Of a stretch of DNA of 64,000 nucleotides, positions 55,868-63,842 are shown one piece after another. Origin of the DNA: Mycobacterium stomatepiae. GTDB lineage: Bacteria; Actinomycetota; Actinomycetes; Mycobacteriales; Mycobacteriaceae. The notes below the pieces were generated by a model. It was given only the letters and a program-made list of their open reading frames with translations, was not told where the DNA came from and did not search any database. Made by a program: the position numbers and the translations under genes. Location of the stretch: positions 4,712,001 through 4,776,000 of the forward strand of contig NZ_AP022587.1 in the NCBI RefSeq assembly GCF_010731715.1. The letters run 5' to 3'. Positions within the stretch are counted from its first letter, which is position 1. Every line of letters begins with the position of its first letter.

Positions 55868-56686
55868 GTGGTCGCGATCGACGATTTGTGGCGATACCTC
55901 GGCTATCAAGGCCGCCGCGCCGTGGTCACCGGGTGTGCGTCGGGCATCGGCGAACACGTGGTGCGGCAGCTCACCGAACTCGGGGCGCGGGTCGTCGGGC
56001 TGGACAAGCGCCGACCACCGTTGGAGGTCAACGAGTTTCACGAGGTCGACCTCGCCGACCCCGAGTCCATCGACCGCGCGGTAGCGACCATCGGCGGACG
56101 GGTCGACGCGCTGTTCAACGTCGCCGGCGTCTCCTCCGGGATCGGTAACCCGTCGCTGGTGGCCACGATCAACTTCCTGGGTCTGCGGCAGTTCACCGAG
56201 GCGCTGGTCCCCACGATGGCGCCGGGGTCTTCGATCGTGAGCGTGTCCTCGCTCGCGGCGGCCGCCTATCGGGACCACGCGGCGGCGGTGGCGCCGCTGC
56301 TGAATACCACGACGATGCAAGAGGGCATCGAGTGGTGCCACGATAATCCCGACGCGTTGGGCAACGGCTACCAACTGTCCAAGGAAGCGATCATCTTCTA
56401 CACCATGCGCAGCGCCACACCGCTGGGCGCCAAGGGTATTCGCATCAACTGCTCCGGACCCGGCGTCACCGAGACGCCGATTCTCGACCAGCTGCGCACG
56501 GCGTACGGGCAGGGCTTCCTCGACGACATCCCGAAGCCGCTGGGCCGGGTTTCCGAACCCGCCGAGCAGGCCGCGGTGCTGCTCTTCTTGAATAGTGAGG
56601 CAGCCAGCTACATCACGGGACAGATCATCTGGGTCGACGGTGGAAACGTGGGCGCCGCGATCGCTGGTGAACTCTTAAACGGATAG
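55868..56686 (+). CDS. Short-chain dehydrogenase/reductase (coniferyl-alcohol-dehydrogenase-like)
   Basis: A 272-residue SDR from GTG 55868 (AGGAAGAG upstream): AVVTGCASGIGEHVV (T-G-x3-G-x-G), VDALFNVAGVSS (N-x-A-G type), SIVSVSSLAAAA (Ser), then YQLSKEAIIFYTM (Tyr-x-x-x-Lys) near 175 and INCSGPGVTETPIL. The long insert between the Ser strand and the Tyr (AAVAPLLNTTTMQEGIEW) is typical of the 3-alpha-hydroxysteroid/coniferyl-alcohol dehydrogenase branch. It would interconvert a ring alcohol and ketone for the KstD-like enzymes. Confidence 0.9.
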   Translation: MVAIDDLWRYLGYQGRRAVVTGCASGIGEHVVRQLTELGARVVGLDKRRPPLEVNEFHEVDLADPESIDRAVATIGGRVDALFNVAGVSSGIGNPSLVATINFLGLRQFTEALVPTMAPGSSIVSVSSLAAAAYRDHAAAVAPLLNTTTMQEGIEWCHDNPDALGNGYQLSKEAIIFYTMRSATPLGAKGIRINCSGPGVTETPILDQLRTAYGQGFLDDIPKPLGRVSEPAEQAAVLLFLNSEAASYITGQIIWVDGGNVGAAIAGELLNG

Positions 56687-56697
56687 GAAGGAACCCC

Positions 56698-57690
56698 GTG
56701 GCAGACTTGACCGACTTCCGCCGGGTCGCGAAGGACGTCTCCAACTGGGGACGGTGGGGGGACGACGACGAACTGGGAACGCTGAACTTCATCACCACCG
56801 AGAAGGCGGCTCAGGCGGCGAGCCTGGTCAAGCACGGCAAGGTGTTTCCGCTCGGCGTCGACTTCGGTTCGTCCGGGCCACAGGGCGCCTTTGAATATCG
56901 GCATAATCCCGTACACGTCATGACCATCGACGGTGGCGACGCGAAGACGCTGGCCCAGTACGGACCGGGCTGGTCGAGCAACCCGGTGGCCAAGCAGCTC
57001 AGCAGTTACATGAACGACGACAATCCGTTCCGCTTCAACGACGACCTGATCATCATGCCGTTACAAGCGGCCAGCCAGTGGGATGCGCTGTCGCACGTCT
57101 ACTACGACGACCAGCTCTACAACGGCTTTCCGGCGGATTCGGTGACCAGCTTGGGCGCGGTGCATTGCGGTATCGACAAGGTAGACGGCAAGGGCATTAC
57201 CTCGCGCGGGGTGCTGCTGGACCTGGTCCGCCATCGCGGCGCGGAAGTCTTTCTCGAGCAGGGTAATCCGATCACGCCCGAAGAACTCGACGAGGTCGCG
57301 CGCGCCCAGGGCGTGCGGATCGAACGCGGCGACATCGTGCTGATCCGGACCGGCTGGTGGACGAGGTTCGCACAGACCGGCAACAAGACGCAGGCCTTCT
57401 CCGGGCTGGACTGGAGCTGCGCCTCGTGGTTGCACGACCACGAGGTTGCCGCCGTCGCGGCCGACAATCTTCAGGTCGAAGATCTGGTGTCCGGAGTCGA
57501 CGGCGTCTTCCTGCCCCTGCACCTGCTCTGCCTGCGCGACATGGGCATGATGTTCGGCGAGTACTGGGATCTCACCGCGTTGGCGCAGGATTGCGCCGCC
57601 GACGGCGTCTACGAGTTCCAGCTTGTCGCCCCGCCCCTGCGGGTGGTCGGCGCGGTCGGTTCCCCGGTCAACCCGATCGCGATCAAGTGA
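56698..57690 (+). CDS. Cyclase-family (kynurenine-formamidase-like) metal hydrolase
   Basis: A 330-residue protein from GTG 56698 (AAGGAA upstream): WGDDDELGTLNFITTEKAAQAA at the N-terminus, PLQAASQWDALSHVYYD near 120 in place of the H-x-G-T-H-x-D-A-P-x-H metal motif (the Q-W-D-A-L-S-H version seen in the large actinobacterial branch), SRGVLLDL, GDIVLIRTGWW and FLPLHLLCLRDMGMM. Such enzymes hydrolyse cyclic diketones or amides. Between the SDR and the second hydrolase it may open a cyclic dione. Its stop overlaps the next start (GTGA). Confidence 0.85.
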   Translation: MADLTDFRRVAKDVSNWGRWGDDDELGTLNFITTEKAAQAASLVKHGKVFPLGVDFGSSGPQGAFEYRHNPVHVMTIDGGDAKTLAQYGPGWSSNPVAKQLSSYMNDDNPFRFNDDLIIMPLQAASQWDALSHVYYDDQLYNGFPADSVTSLGAVHCGIDKVDGKGITSRGVLLDLVRHRGAEVFLEQGNPITPEELDEVARAQGVRIERGDIVLIRTGWWTRFAQTGNKTQAFSGLDWSCASWLHDHEVAAVAADNLQVEDLVSGVDGVFLPLHLLCLRDMGMMFGEYWDLTALAQDCAADGVYEFQLVAPPLRVVGAVGSPVNPIAIK

Positions 57691-58508
57691 CGGATTTTGC
57701 GCGCAAGACGATGCTGGTGGACGGCCTGACCACCGGTTACCTGGAGGCCGGCGAGGGCGAGCCGGTGGTGCTGCTGCACGGCGGCGAGTTCGGCGCCAGC
57801 GCCGAACTTGGTTGGGAGCGCAACATTTCGGCGTTGGCCGCACACTACCGGGCGCTGGCACCCGACATGCTCGGGTATGGAAATTCGGCGAAGGTGATCG
57901 ACTTCGTCGACGGCCGCGGGATGCGGATACGGCATGTGGTCCGCTTCTGCGAGCTTGTTGGTGTCGATTCGGCGCACTTCGCCGGCAACTCGATGGGCGC
58001 CATCAACCTGCTCAACGACACCACGTCGGAGGCGCCGCGGCTGCCGGTGCGCAGCTTGGCGATCATCTGCGGGGGTGCAGAGATCCAGCAGAACAAGCAC
58101 TTTGAGGCGCTCCAGGAGTACGACGCCAGCCTGCCGGGCATGCGCCGCATCGTCGAGGCCCTGTTTCACGACCCCCGCTATCCGGCCGACGAGGAATATG
58201 TGGGCCGCCGCTACGAATCGAGCACCGCGCCCGGCGCCTGGGAGGCGGTGGCCGCCGCCCGGTTCCGCCGGCCCGGTTCGTCGCGACCCGCGACCCCGTC
58301 GGCCACCCGGGCCTACGAACGCATCCGGGTGCCGACGCTGGTGATCGAGGGGGGACAGGACAAGCTGCTGCCGCCGGGCTGGGCCGCCGAGATCGCCAAG
58401 CAGATCGACGGTGCCCGGTCGGTGGTCGTCGCCGGCGCCGGTCATTGCCCGCAGATCGAGCAGCCGTCGACGGTCAACGACCTGCTGGTGGAATTTCTGG
58501 CTTCTTAG
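57687..58508 (+). CDS. Alpha/beta hydrolase, meta-cleavage hydrolase type, second copy
   Basis: A 273-residue hydrolase from GTG 57687: VVLLHGGEFGASAELGWERN (H-G-G oxyanion), DMLGYGNSAKVIDF, nucleophile elbow FAGNSMGAINLLND near 100, acid in VIEGGQDKLLPPG and His in GAGHCPQIEQP. HGGxxGASxxxxW is close to the 2-hydroxymuconate-semialdehyde-hydrolase pattern. With the MhpC-like protein at the other end of the operon it gives the cluster two C-C hydrolases, one probably for each ring. It ends 4 nt into the convergent multicopper oxidase gene. Confidence 0.87.
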   Translation: MTDFARKTMLVDGLTTGYLEAGEGEPVVLLHGGEFGASAELGWERNISALAAHYRALAPDMLGYGNSAKVIDFVDGRGMRIRHVVRFCELVGVDSAHFAGNSMGAINLLNDTTSEAPRLPVRSLAIICGGAEIQQNKHFEALQEYDASLPGMRRIVEALFHDPRYPADEEYVGRRYESSTAPGAWEAVAAARFRRPGSSRPATPSATRAYERIRVPTLVIEGGQDKLLPPGWAAEIAKQIDGARSVVVAGAGHCPQIEQPSTVNDLLVEFLAS

Positions 58509-60136
58509 AAGACGTATTCCAACCGGGTCATCATCCCGGCGACCTGGTGGTAGGTGTTGTGGCAATGCATCTTCCACACGCCGGGGTTGTCGGCCACCAG
58601 GACGGCCAAAATCTTCTGCTTCGGCAGCACCATCAGGGTGTCCTTGCGGGCACCGAGCGATCCGTCGGCATTGATCAGCTGGAATGTGTGTCCGTGCAAG
58701 TGGATTGGGTGATACATCATGGTGGTGTTGTCGAACGTGAGGGTGGGCCGCTGCCCCTGCTGAACGTGTAGCGGATTGGTCCTGCTGTAGGGCTCGCCGT
58801 TGATCGTCCAGTCGTATTGGACCATGTTGCCACCCAAGACGACCGGGAGGTTGAGTCCTGGTTCGGGCCGACTCAGCATGACCGACGTTGCAGCGGTGAA
58901 CATCTCGATGGTGCCCACGCGTCGGGTGAGTTCGGCCGGTTGGAACAGCGGATCCGGTGGGCTACCTTTTCCGGTGGACAGCAGCGCGCGTGCGAGCGCC
59001 CCTTTGCCCTCGGCCATGGCGACCAATGGGAAGACTCCGTCGGCGGCGGTCACGATGACGTCGTAGCGTTCGGCCATCCCGATCAGCAGCGCGTCGACCT
59101 GGCGGGGCACGACGGCGTAACCATCGGTGTGGGTGACCGTCATGGGGTGGCCGGCCAGCGCGACACGGAAGGTGGTGTCGGAGCCGGTGTTGATGAAGCG
59201 GATCCGGATTCGCTGGCCCGGCTTGGCATTGAAAGTGGTGGGGGAGGCGGGGATTCGGCCGTTGACCAGGTAGTACGGATAGGCGATGTCTCCGGCGTCG
59301 CCGCCCAGCAGGTCGCTGTTTCCGACCCGGCCCGTCGGCGGTGCGGCCGCAGAGGTGGTCGGGCTGGTCGAGGTCGTCGGGCTCGTCGAACTGGTCTCGC
59401 TGGTCGAGGTGGTCGGGCTTGTCGACGTCGTCGACGTGGCCGAGGTTGTCGGGGTAGCCGAGGTTGCGACGGGCGCGCCGGGCTTGTTCGGGTTCGTCAG
59501 TTCCTCGTAGAGCCGCTGCGGGCTCGTTCCCACACCATCGGTCCAGTCGTCAAGGACCACGACCCATTCGACGTCGTAGTTGCCCTCGGTGGGGTCGTCG
59601 ATGATGACCGGCAGGTACAGGCCGGTGTCTTCGTCGAGTCCGGTGTGCGGGTGGGCCCAGTAGGTGCCCGAATTCGGTGCGGAGAACTGATAGGTGAATT
59701 CCTGGCCGGCCTCGATGTTCGGGGTAGCCGGCTCCGCGCCATCCATGTTGTTGCGCAACGCGATGCCGTGCCAGTGCACCGACGTCAGACGGTCGAGTTG
59801 GTTCGTCACCTTGACCACGAGCTCGTCGCCGATCGTAGCCCGGATCAGCGGTCCCGGAATTGTGTCGCCGAAGGCCAGCGTCCGGACGACCGGTCCACCC
59901 AAATCGATCTGCGTCAACCGCGGTGTCAACGTGTAGTTCACCGTGCGCCCACTGTGCGGCCGCGCTGCCTCCGCGGCGGCAATCGCGGCCGCCATCTTGT
60001 CGGCGCTGGTCAGTTCCTGCGGTTTGGAGCTGCACCCCGCCAGGGTCAGCCCACCCGCGATGCCGGCCGCCATGAAGCCGCGTCTGGTAAGCCGCGCCCC
60101 GTCGAAGGAAATCCCACTGGTGGGTGGCAGCGGCAT
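58505..60136 (-). CDS. mmcO: Multicopper oxidase MmcO (Tat lipoprotein)
   Basis: A 543-residue exported oxidase. Twin-arginine signal with lipobox: TRRGFMAAGIAGGLTLAGC. Copper ligands: SVHWHGIA, YWAHPHTGL, HPIHLHGHTF and MHCHNTYHQVAGMM (type 1 Cys and Met). MmcO oxidises Cu(I) and protects M. tuberculosis from copper (Rv0846c, established). Odd here is a Ser/Thr-rich low-complexity insert between cupredoxin domains 1 and 2 (TSTSPTTSTSETSSTSPTT and similar), which makes the protein about 40 residues longer than the 504 I recall for M. tuberculosis. A RicR-like box lies upstream. The start ATG 60136 follows AAGGAG. Confidence 0.94.
   Translation of the reverse strand: MPLPPTSGISFDGARLTRRGFMAAGIAGGLTLAGCSSKPQELTSADKMAAAIAAAEAARPHSGRTVNYTLTPRLTQIDLGGPVVRTLAFGDTIPGPLIRATIGDELVVKVTNQLDRLTSVHWHGIALRNNMDGAEPATPNIEAGQEFTYQFSAPNSGTYWAHPHTGLDEDTGLYLPVIIDDPTEGNYDVEWVVVLDDWTDGVGTSPQRLYEELTNPNKPGAPVATSATPTTSATSTTSTSPTTSTSETSSTSPTTSTSPTTSAAAPPTGRVGNSDLLGGDAGDIAYPYYLVNGRIPASPTTFNAKPGQRIRIRFINTGSDTTFRVALAGHPMTVTHTDGYAVVPRQVDALLIGMAERYDVIVTAADGVFPLVAMAEGKGALARALLSTGKGSPPDPLFQPAELTRRVGTIEMFTAATSVMLSRPEPGLNLPVVLGGNMVQYDWTINGEPYSRTNPLHVQQGQRPTLTFDNTTMMYHPIHLHGHTFQLINADGSLGARKDTLMVLPKQKILAVLVADNPGVWKMHCHNTYHQVAGMMTRLEYVF
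59340..59467 (-). repeat. Ser/Thr-rich repeat inside mmcO
   Basis: Imperfect repeats of a short unit coding for T-S-T-S-P-T-T/E-T-S, read on the minus strand. The repeats lie within an otherwise normal oxidase gene and keep the frame. Such tracts vary in length between strains and may be O-mannosylated in mycobacteria (known for other Thr-rich lipoproteins, inferred here). Confidence 0.7.
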
Positions 60137-60178
60137 TGATTGCTCCTTGTCGTCGGCCGATATGTGTGCGGCGACTTA

Positions 60179-60193
60179 TACCGTGCTAGGGAG
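60179..60193. promoter_or_regulatory. Degenerate RicR-like box upstream of mmcO
   Basis: TACCG-TGCTA-GGGAG matches the mycobacterial copper-repressor (RicR) form TACCC-N5-GGGTA at 7 of 10 positions, 43 bp before the mmcO start. RicR controls mmcO in M. tuberculosis (established); binding to this site is inferred. Confidence 0.4.
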
Positions 60194-60236
60194 TTAGCCA
60201 GAGCGCAACCATTAGCCCGGGATTGCCGGGCCGGTC

Positions 60237-60995
60237 TCAGGCGCCGTGCGCCCGGGAAGCCGTCCAGTCGCCGAAGCTGGTGGGGTACATGTCCACTTGC
60301 TCGCCGTCGATCGGAACGATGCTGCGCTCGTCGAGCAGCGCACCGTAATAGCGGGCCTGCGGGTCGGTCACTACCTGGCGTGCATCGCCCGTTGCGGCGA
60401 ACCAGGTCCGGATGAAATCGTCCATGCCTTGCTTGTCGGGGCCGGCGATGTTGATCAGCCCGACCGGATCGCCGATCGCCGCGCGGGTGATGGCCGTGGC
60501 GACGTCCGCGGATGCAATGGGCTGGAAAGCTCCGTGTGGCGCGCGAACGGTGTCGCCGTCGGCCAGTGAATCGGCAATGCCGCCAACGAATTCGAAGAAC
60601 TGTGTCGCCCGCACGATCGAATGCGGGAACCCCGAGTCGACGATCACCTTCTCCTGAGCGACCTTGGCCCGCATGTAGCCGCTGTCGGGCAGCCGGTCTG
60701 CTCCGACGATCGTGAGCGCGACGTGGTGCATCACGCCGGCGGTCCGCTCCGCCTCGAGGAGGTTGCGGGTGGAGGTGGTGAAAAACTCCAGCACGTCGTC
60801 GTCGGCCCACGACGGCGAGTTGGCCACGTCGACCACGGTGTGGACACCCGCAACGGCCTGGGCGACGCCTTCGCCGGTGATGGTGTTGACACCCGAGCGC
60901 GGCGACGCCGGGACGGCCTCGTGCCCCAGCTCGGTGAGCTTGGCGACAACCTGCGATCCGATCAGCCCGCTGCCACCGACGACCAAAACCTTCAT
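60237..60995 (-). CDS. NmrA/NAD(P)-binding atypical SDR
   Basis: A 252-residue Rossmann protein from ATG 60995 (AAAGG upstream): MKVLVVGGSGLIGSQVVAKL (G-x-x-G-x-x-G), VHTVVDVANSPSWADDD, HHVALTIVGADRL, SGYMRAKVAQEKVI (Tyr-x-x-x-Lys), IASADVATAITRAA. This is the NmrA-like/SDRa5 pattern common in actinobacteria, whose members reduce quinones or act as redox sensors. It lies next to mmcO on the same strand but with its own spacing of 100 nt. The substrate is unknown. Confidence 0.85.
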   Translation of the reverse strand: MKVLVVGGSGLIGSQVVAKLTELGHEAVPASPRSGVNTITGEGVAQAVAGVHTVVDVANSPSWADDDVLEFFTTSTRNLLEAERTAGVMHHVALTIVGADRLPDSGYMRAKVAQEKVIVDSGFPHSIVRATQFFEFVGGIADSLADGDTVRAPHGAFQPIASADVATAITRAAIGDPVGLINIAGPDKQGMDDFIRTWFAATGDARQVVTDPQARYYGALLDERSIVPIDGEQVDMYPTSFGDWTASRAHGA

Positions 60996-61071
60996 GAGTA
61001 CGCCTTTCAAGTTTCCGGACGAACTTGTCCCACTCAGCATCGCGCGTGCGCTCGGTGGCCGGAATCCCCAG

Positions 61072-61947
61072 TTAGCCCAAGTTCCGGCGGAGCCCCTCGT
61101 CTGTGCTGGCGACCGAATAGCAGGCCGCGGTCGAGATGATCGTCGGCACCAGCAGCGAGAGCAGGAAGACGAACGTGACGAACGCGCGGTTGGGAGCGGT
61201 CAGCCACCCGGTGGGCAGGCGCGCGAGGCTGACGGCGAGCCAGGACGCGGCGACCGCGAGGAACAGGGTTCCGACCGTGGCGACCTTGATCGACCGCAAC
61301 GCCAATTGCGTTGGCTCGGCGTTGTTGGCGAGCGAGCGGTTGAGGTTTCTGGTGCGGATGTACACCACCACGAAGTCGAGCAGGATGACCAGCGCGCTGA
61401 ACGTCACGATCGTCCCGGTCTGCCAGAGCGCGGGCGAGTGGCCGAGCACGAAATGCAGGTAGTCGATGTTGGTCTCGCTCATGATCAACGTCGTCGCCAT
61501 CGCCGCGCCGAAGGTCAGCCACCCGCCGAGGTCGGCGAGGAAGCAGTAGGCACCGACATCGGCGGGATCATCCTTGGGGACTTTGTTCACCACATGGCTG
61601 GCCAGGATCCAGCCCAGTCCGGCGAACAGCCCCGTGGTGCCGGCCGCCAGCATGCCGGTCGCGAGATTGCCTTGGGTCCAAGCGATTGCGCAGATGACCT
61701 GACGGTCGCCGTTGTCGGGTGGATGGGTGCCGCTGATGAGGCTGAACAGGAAGCTGTCGAGCATCAGGATCAGCACCGCCGAGGAGAACAACGCCAGGGT
61801 GTGCACGCCTTCACGGCTGCTGCGGTCGAACAGCAAGGCGATCGCGGTGATCAGGAACCCGCCAAGTACACCGGCGAGCTGTGACGTCGACGGCGCCGAC
61901 GCGATCATGCTCCATTGATCGGAAGTGCAGAAGGTATCGGGACTCAT
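61072..61947 (-). CDS. Polytopic membrane protein of unknown function
   Basis: A 291-residue protein from ATG 61947 (TTG 61971 also in frame) with about seven hydrophobic helices: LAGVLGGFLITAIALLFD, LALFSSAVLILMLDSFLFSL, NLATGMLAAGTTGLFAGLGW, LTFGAAMATTLIM, TIVTFSALVILLDFVVVYI, VATVGTLFLAVAASWLAV and FVTFVFLLSLLVPTIIS. No transporter or enzyme motif is recognisable. It is a single gene, convergent with nothing and divergent from the SDR gene at 62085. Confidence 0.75.
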   Translation of the reverse strand: MSPDTFCTSDQWSMIASAPSTSQLAGVLGGFLITAIALLFDRSSREGVHTLALFSSAVLILMLDSFLFSLISGTHPPDNGDRQVICAIAWTQGNLATGMLAAGTTGLFAGLGWILASHVVNKVPKDDPADVGAYCFLADLGGWLTFGAAMATTLIMSETNIDYLHFVLGHSPALWQTGTIVTFSALVILLDFVVVYIRTRNLNRSLANNAEPTQLALRSIKVATVGTLFLAVAASWLAVSLARLPTGWLTAPNRAFVTFVFLLSLLVPTIISTAACYSVASTDEGLRRNLG

Positions 61948-62035
61948 CGACGCCGCCCACTCATGGGCCAAACCTTAACCAGCGCGGGCGCCGACGACGT
62001 CGAAAGTTTGCTGTTTTCTTCCAAGGACGGCCCCC

Positions 62036-62057
62036 TTAAATCAAGTGCTTGACTTAA
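62036..62057. promoter_or_regulatory. 22-bp operator, copy 1 (before the SDR gene)
   Basis: TTAAATCAAG-TG-CTTGACTTAA is a palindrome with one mismatched pair per half. It recurs with 19 of 22 identical bases before the TetR gene. It contains a TTGACT usable as -35. It is probably the operator of the TetR protein at 62970. Confidence 0.7.
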
Positions 62058-62084
62058 ACCTTCGCACGCCGATTAACTCTTCGT

Positions 62085-62894
62085 GTGGTCAACGAATTGG
62101 ATGGCAAGGTCGCCATCGTCACCGGCGGCGCGTCCGGCATCGGTCGCGGCATCGTGGAGCGCTTCGTTGCCGAGGGTGCCCGAGTCGTCATCGCCGATAT
62201 CGAGGCCGACATGGGAGAACAGCTGGCCACCACGCTGGGCGCCGACGTCTTCTTCGTGCGTACGGATGTCTCCGATCCTGACCAGGTTCAGGCGCTGGTC
62301 GCGACAACCGTCGAGAAATTCGGCGGCCTGCACGTCATGGTGAGCAACGCCGCGGTGTCCAGCCCGCTGCGCCGATTGCTCGACGACGACCTGGCGGACT
62401 TTCACCGGATCATGGGCGTCAACGTGCTGGGCGTGATGGCCGGTACCCGAGATGCGGCCCGGCACATGGCCGAAGGCGGTGGCGGGTCGATCATCAACCT
62501 CACCTCGATCGGCGGGATTCAGGCCGGCGGTGGCGTGATGATCTACCGGGCATCGAAGGCCGCGGTCATCCAGTTCACCAAGTCAGCGGCAATTGAATTG
62601 GCGCGCTACGAAATTCGGGTCAACGCCATCGCACCGGGGAGCATCCCCACACCGATATTGGGCAAGTCGGCGGCCGGGATGGATCCAGACGAGCTGGCGC
62701 AATTCGAGGCGCGGATTCGTCAAGGGATGCGCGACGACCGTCCGCTGAAGCGCGAGGGCACCACCGACGACGTTGCCCAGGCCGCGCTGTACTTCGCGGG
62801 CGAGCGCTCCGGCTATGTCACCGGAACCGTGCTGCCGGTCGACGGCGGGACCTCGGCCGGCAAGGTCATCCCGTCCAAGAAGCGCGAGCGATGA
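62085..62894 (+). CDS. Short-chain dehydrogenase/reductase
   Basis: A 269-residue classical SDR from GTG 62085: GKVAIVTGGASGIGRGIVE, HVMVSNAAVSSP, SIINLTSIGGIQA (Ser), MIYRASKAAVIQFTKS (Tyr-x-x-x-Lys) near 160, VNAIAPGSIPTPI. Located between two copies of the same operator and followed by TetR, ferredoxin and P450 genes, it should oxidise or reduce the P450's product or substrate. The cofactor-binding Asp in VVIADIEAD indicates NAD(H). Confidence 0.92.
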   Translation: MVNELDGKVAIVTGGASGIGRGIVERFVAEGARVVIADIEADMGEQLATTLGADVFFVRTDVSDPDQVQALVATTVEKFGGLHVMVSNAAVSSPLRRLLDDDLADFHRIMGVNVLGVMAGTRDAARHMAEGGGGSIINLTSIGGIQAGGGVMIYRASKAAVIQFTKSAAIELARYEIRVNAIAPGSIPTPILGKSAAGMDPDELAQFEARIRQGMRDDRPLKREGTTDDVAQAALYFAGERSGYVTGTVLPVDGGTSAGKVIPSKKRER

Positions 62895-62921
62895 CCGCGA
62901 CGGGCAAGTGCCCGGCCTTCT

Positions 62922-62943
62922 TTAAATCAATCGCTTGACTTAA
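62922..62943. promoter_or_regulatory. 22-bp operator, copy 2 (before the TetR gene)
   Basis: TTAAATCAAT-CG-CTTGACTTAA: same site as at 62036-62057 with three changes in the centre. It lies 26 bp before the TetR start, which suggests autoregulation of the TetR-ferredoxin-P450 operon. Confidence 0.7.
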
Positions 62944-62969
62944 ACAGCCCCACGGGGTTGACTAAGCCA

Positions 62970-63635
62970 ATGACCGCGGCAGGCCGGGCCGTTCGCACCG
63001 AACGAGCCACCTCCACCCAGGAAGCGATCCTGGTGGCGGCCGAGCGACTGTATGCCGAGCACGGCGTGTTCGCGGTGTCGAACAGGCAGGTCAGCGAGGC
63101 CGCGGGACAGGGCAACAACGCCGCGGTGGGCTACCACTTTGGCACCAAGGCTGACCTGGTGCGCGCTATCGAGGAGAAGCACCGCGGGCCCGTCGAGGAA
63201 CTGCGCGAGCAGATGGTCGCCGACCTGTTGGCCTCAGGCGGATCGAGCGAATTGCGGGCCTGGGTGGCCTGCCTGGTGCGCCCGCTCACCGATCACCTCG
63301 AGGACCTCGGCAACCCGACCTGGTACGCGCGTTTCGCCGCGCAGGCCATGACCGATCCGGCCTACTACAACATCATCGTCAAGGGCGCGCTGAGCTCGCC
63401 GTCACTGGTCCAGGTCGTCGACGGTGTCAACCGCTGCCTGCCCAACCTGCCGGCCGCTGTGCACTTCGAACGCAACATCATGGCCCGAAACCTCTTGATG
63501 CACACCTGCGCTGATCGCGAACGCGCGCTCGCCGCGGGCACCGCGATGGCCCAGCCCTCGTGGCGCAAAGCCGCATTCGGCCTTATCGACGCGATCGTGG
63601 GCTTGTGGCTGGCGCCGGTCACTCCGTACGAATAA
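62970..63635 (+). CDS. TetR-family transcriptional regulator
   Basis: A 221-residue regulator from ATG 62970 (TTG 62958 also in frame). N-terminal helix-turn-helix: TQEAILVAAERLYAEHGVF, VSNRQVSEAAGQGNNAAVGYHFGTKADLVRAI, the long A-A-V-G-Y-H-F form seen in mycobacterial catabolic TetR proteins. The rest is helical. It lies between the SDR gene and the ferredoxin/P450 genes, all preceded by matching operators, so it probably represses this oxidation cluster until its ligand (a lipid or steroid-like compound) is present. Confidence 0.92.
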   Translation: MTAAGRAVRTERATSTQEAILVAAERLYAEHGVFAVSNRQVSEAAGQGNNAAVGYHFGTKADLVRAIEEKHRGPVEELREQMVADLLASGGSSELRAWVACLVRPLTDHLEDLGNPTWYARFAAQAMTDPAYYNIIVKGALSSPSLVQVVDGVNRCLPNLPAAVHFERNIMARNLLMHTCADRERALAAGTAMAQPSWRKAAFGLIDAIVGLWLAPVTPYE

Positions 63636-63646
63636 CGAGCACCCCG

Positions 63647-63841
63647 GTGAAAGTGACTGTCGACCAAAACATTTGCGCATCCTCGGGCAACTGCGTGATG
63701 AATGCACCCGACGTGTTCGACCAGCGAGACGAGGACGGTGTCGTCGTCCTGCTCAACGAGCACCCGTCCGTCGAGCAGACCGACGGGGCCCGCCGGGCAG
63801 CCGCAGCGTGCCCAGCCCAGGCAATCAACATTGAGGAATGA
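63647..63841 (+). CDS. P450-associated ferredoxin ([3Fe-4S]/[4Fe-4S] type)
   Basis: A 64-residue ferredoxin from GTG 63647: MKVTVDQNICASSGNCVMNAP with C-x5-C, and AAAACPAQAINIEE with the last C-P. The second Cys of a C-x2-C-x2-C set is missing, as in single-cluster ferredoxins that serve actinobacterial P450s. The P450 gene begins 1 nt after its stop, so it is the redox partner of that enzyme. Confidence 0.92.
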   Translation: MKVTVDQNICASSGNCVMNAPDVFDQRDEDGVVVLLNEHPSVEQTDGARRAAAACPAQAINIEE

Positions 63842-63842
63842 C

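Noticed and set aside
54776..56374. 532-codon minus-strand ORF
   Set aside because: It is antisense to the LLM monooxygenase and SDR genes, which have clear motifs and ribosome sites; the ORF itself has none.
58817..60139. 440-codon plus-strand ORF with Gly/Arg repeats
   Set aside because: It is a shadow of mmcO; the repeats are the complement of the Thr/Ser tract.
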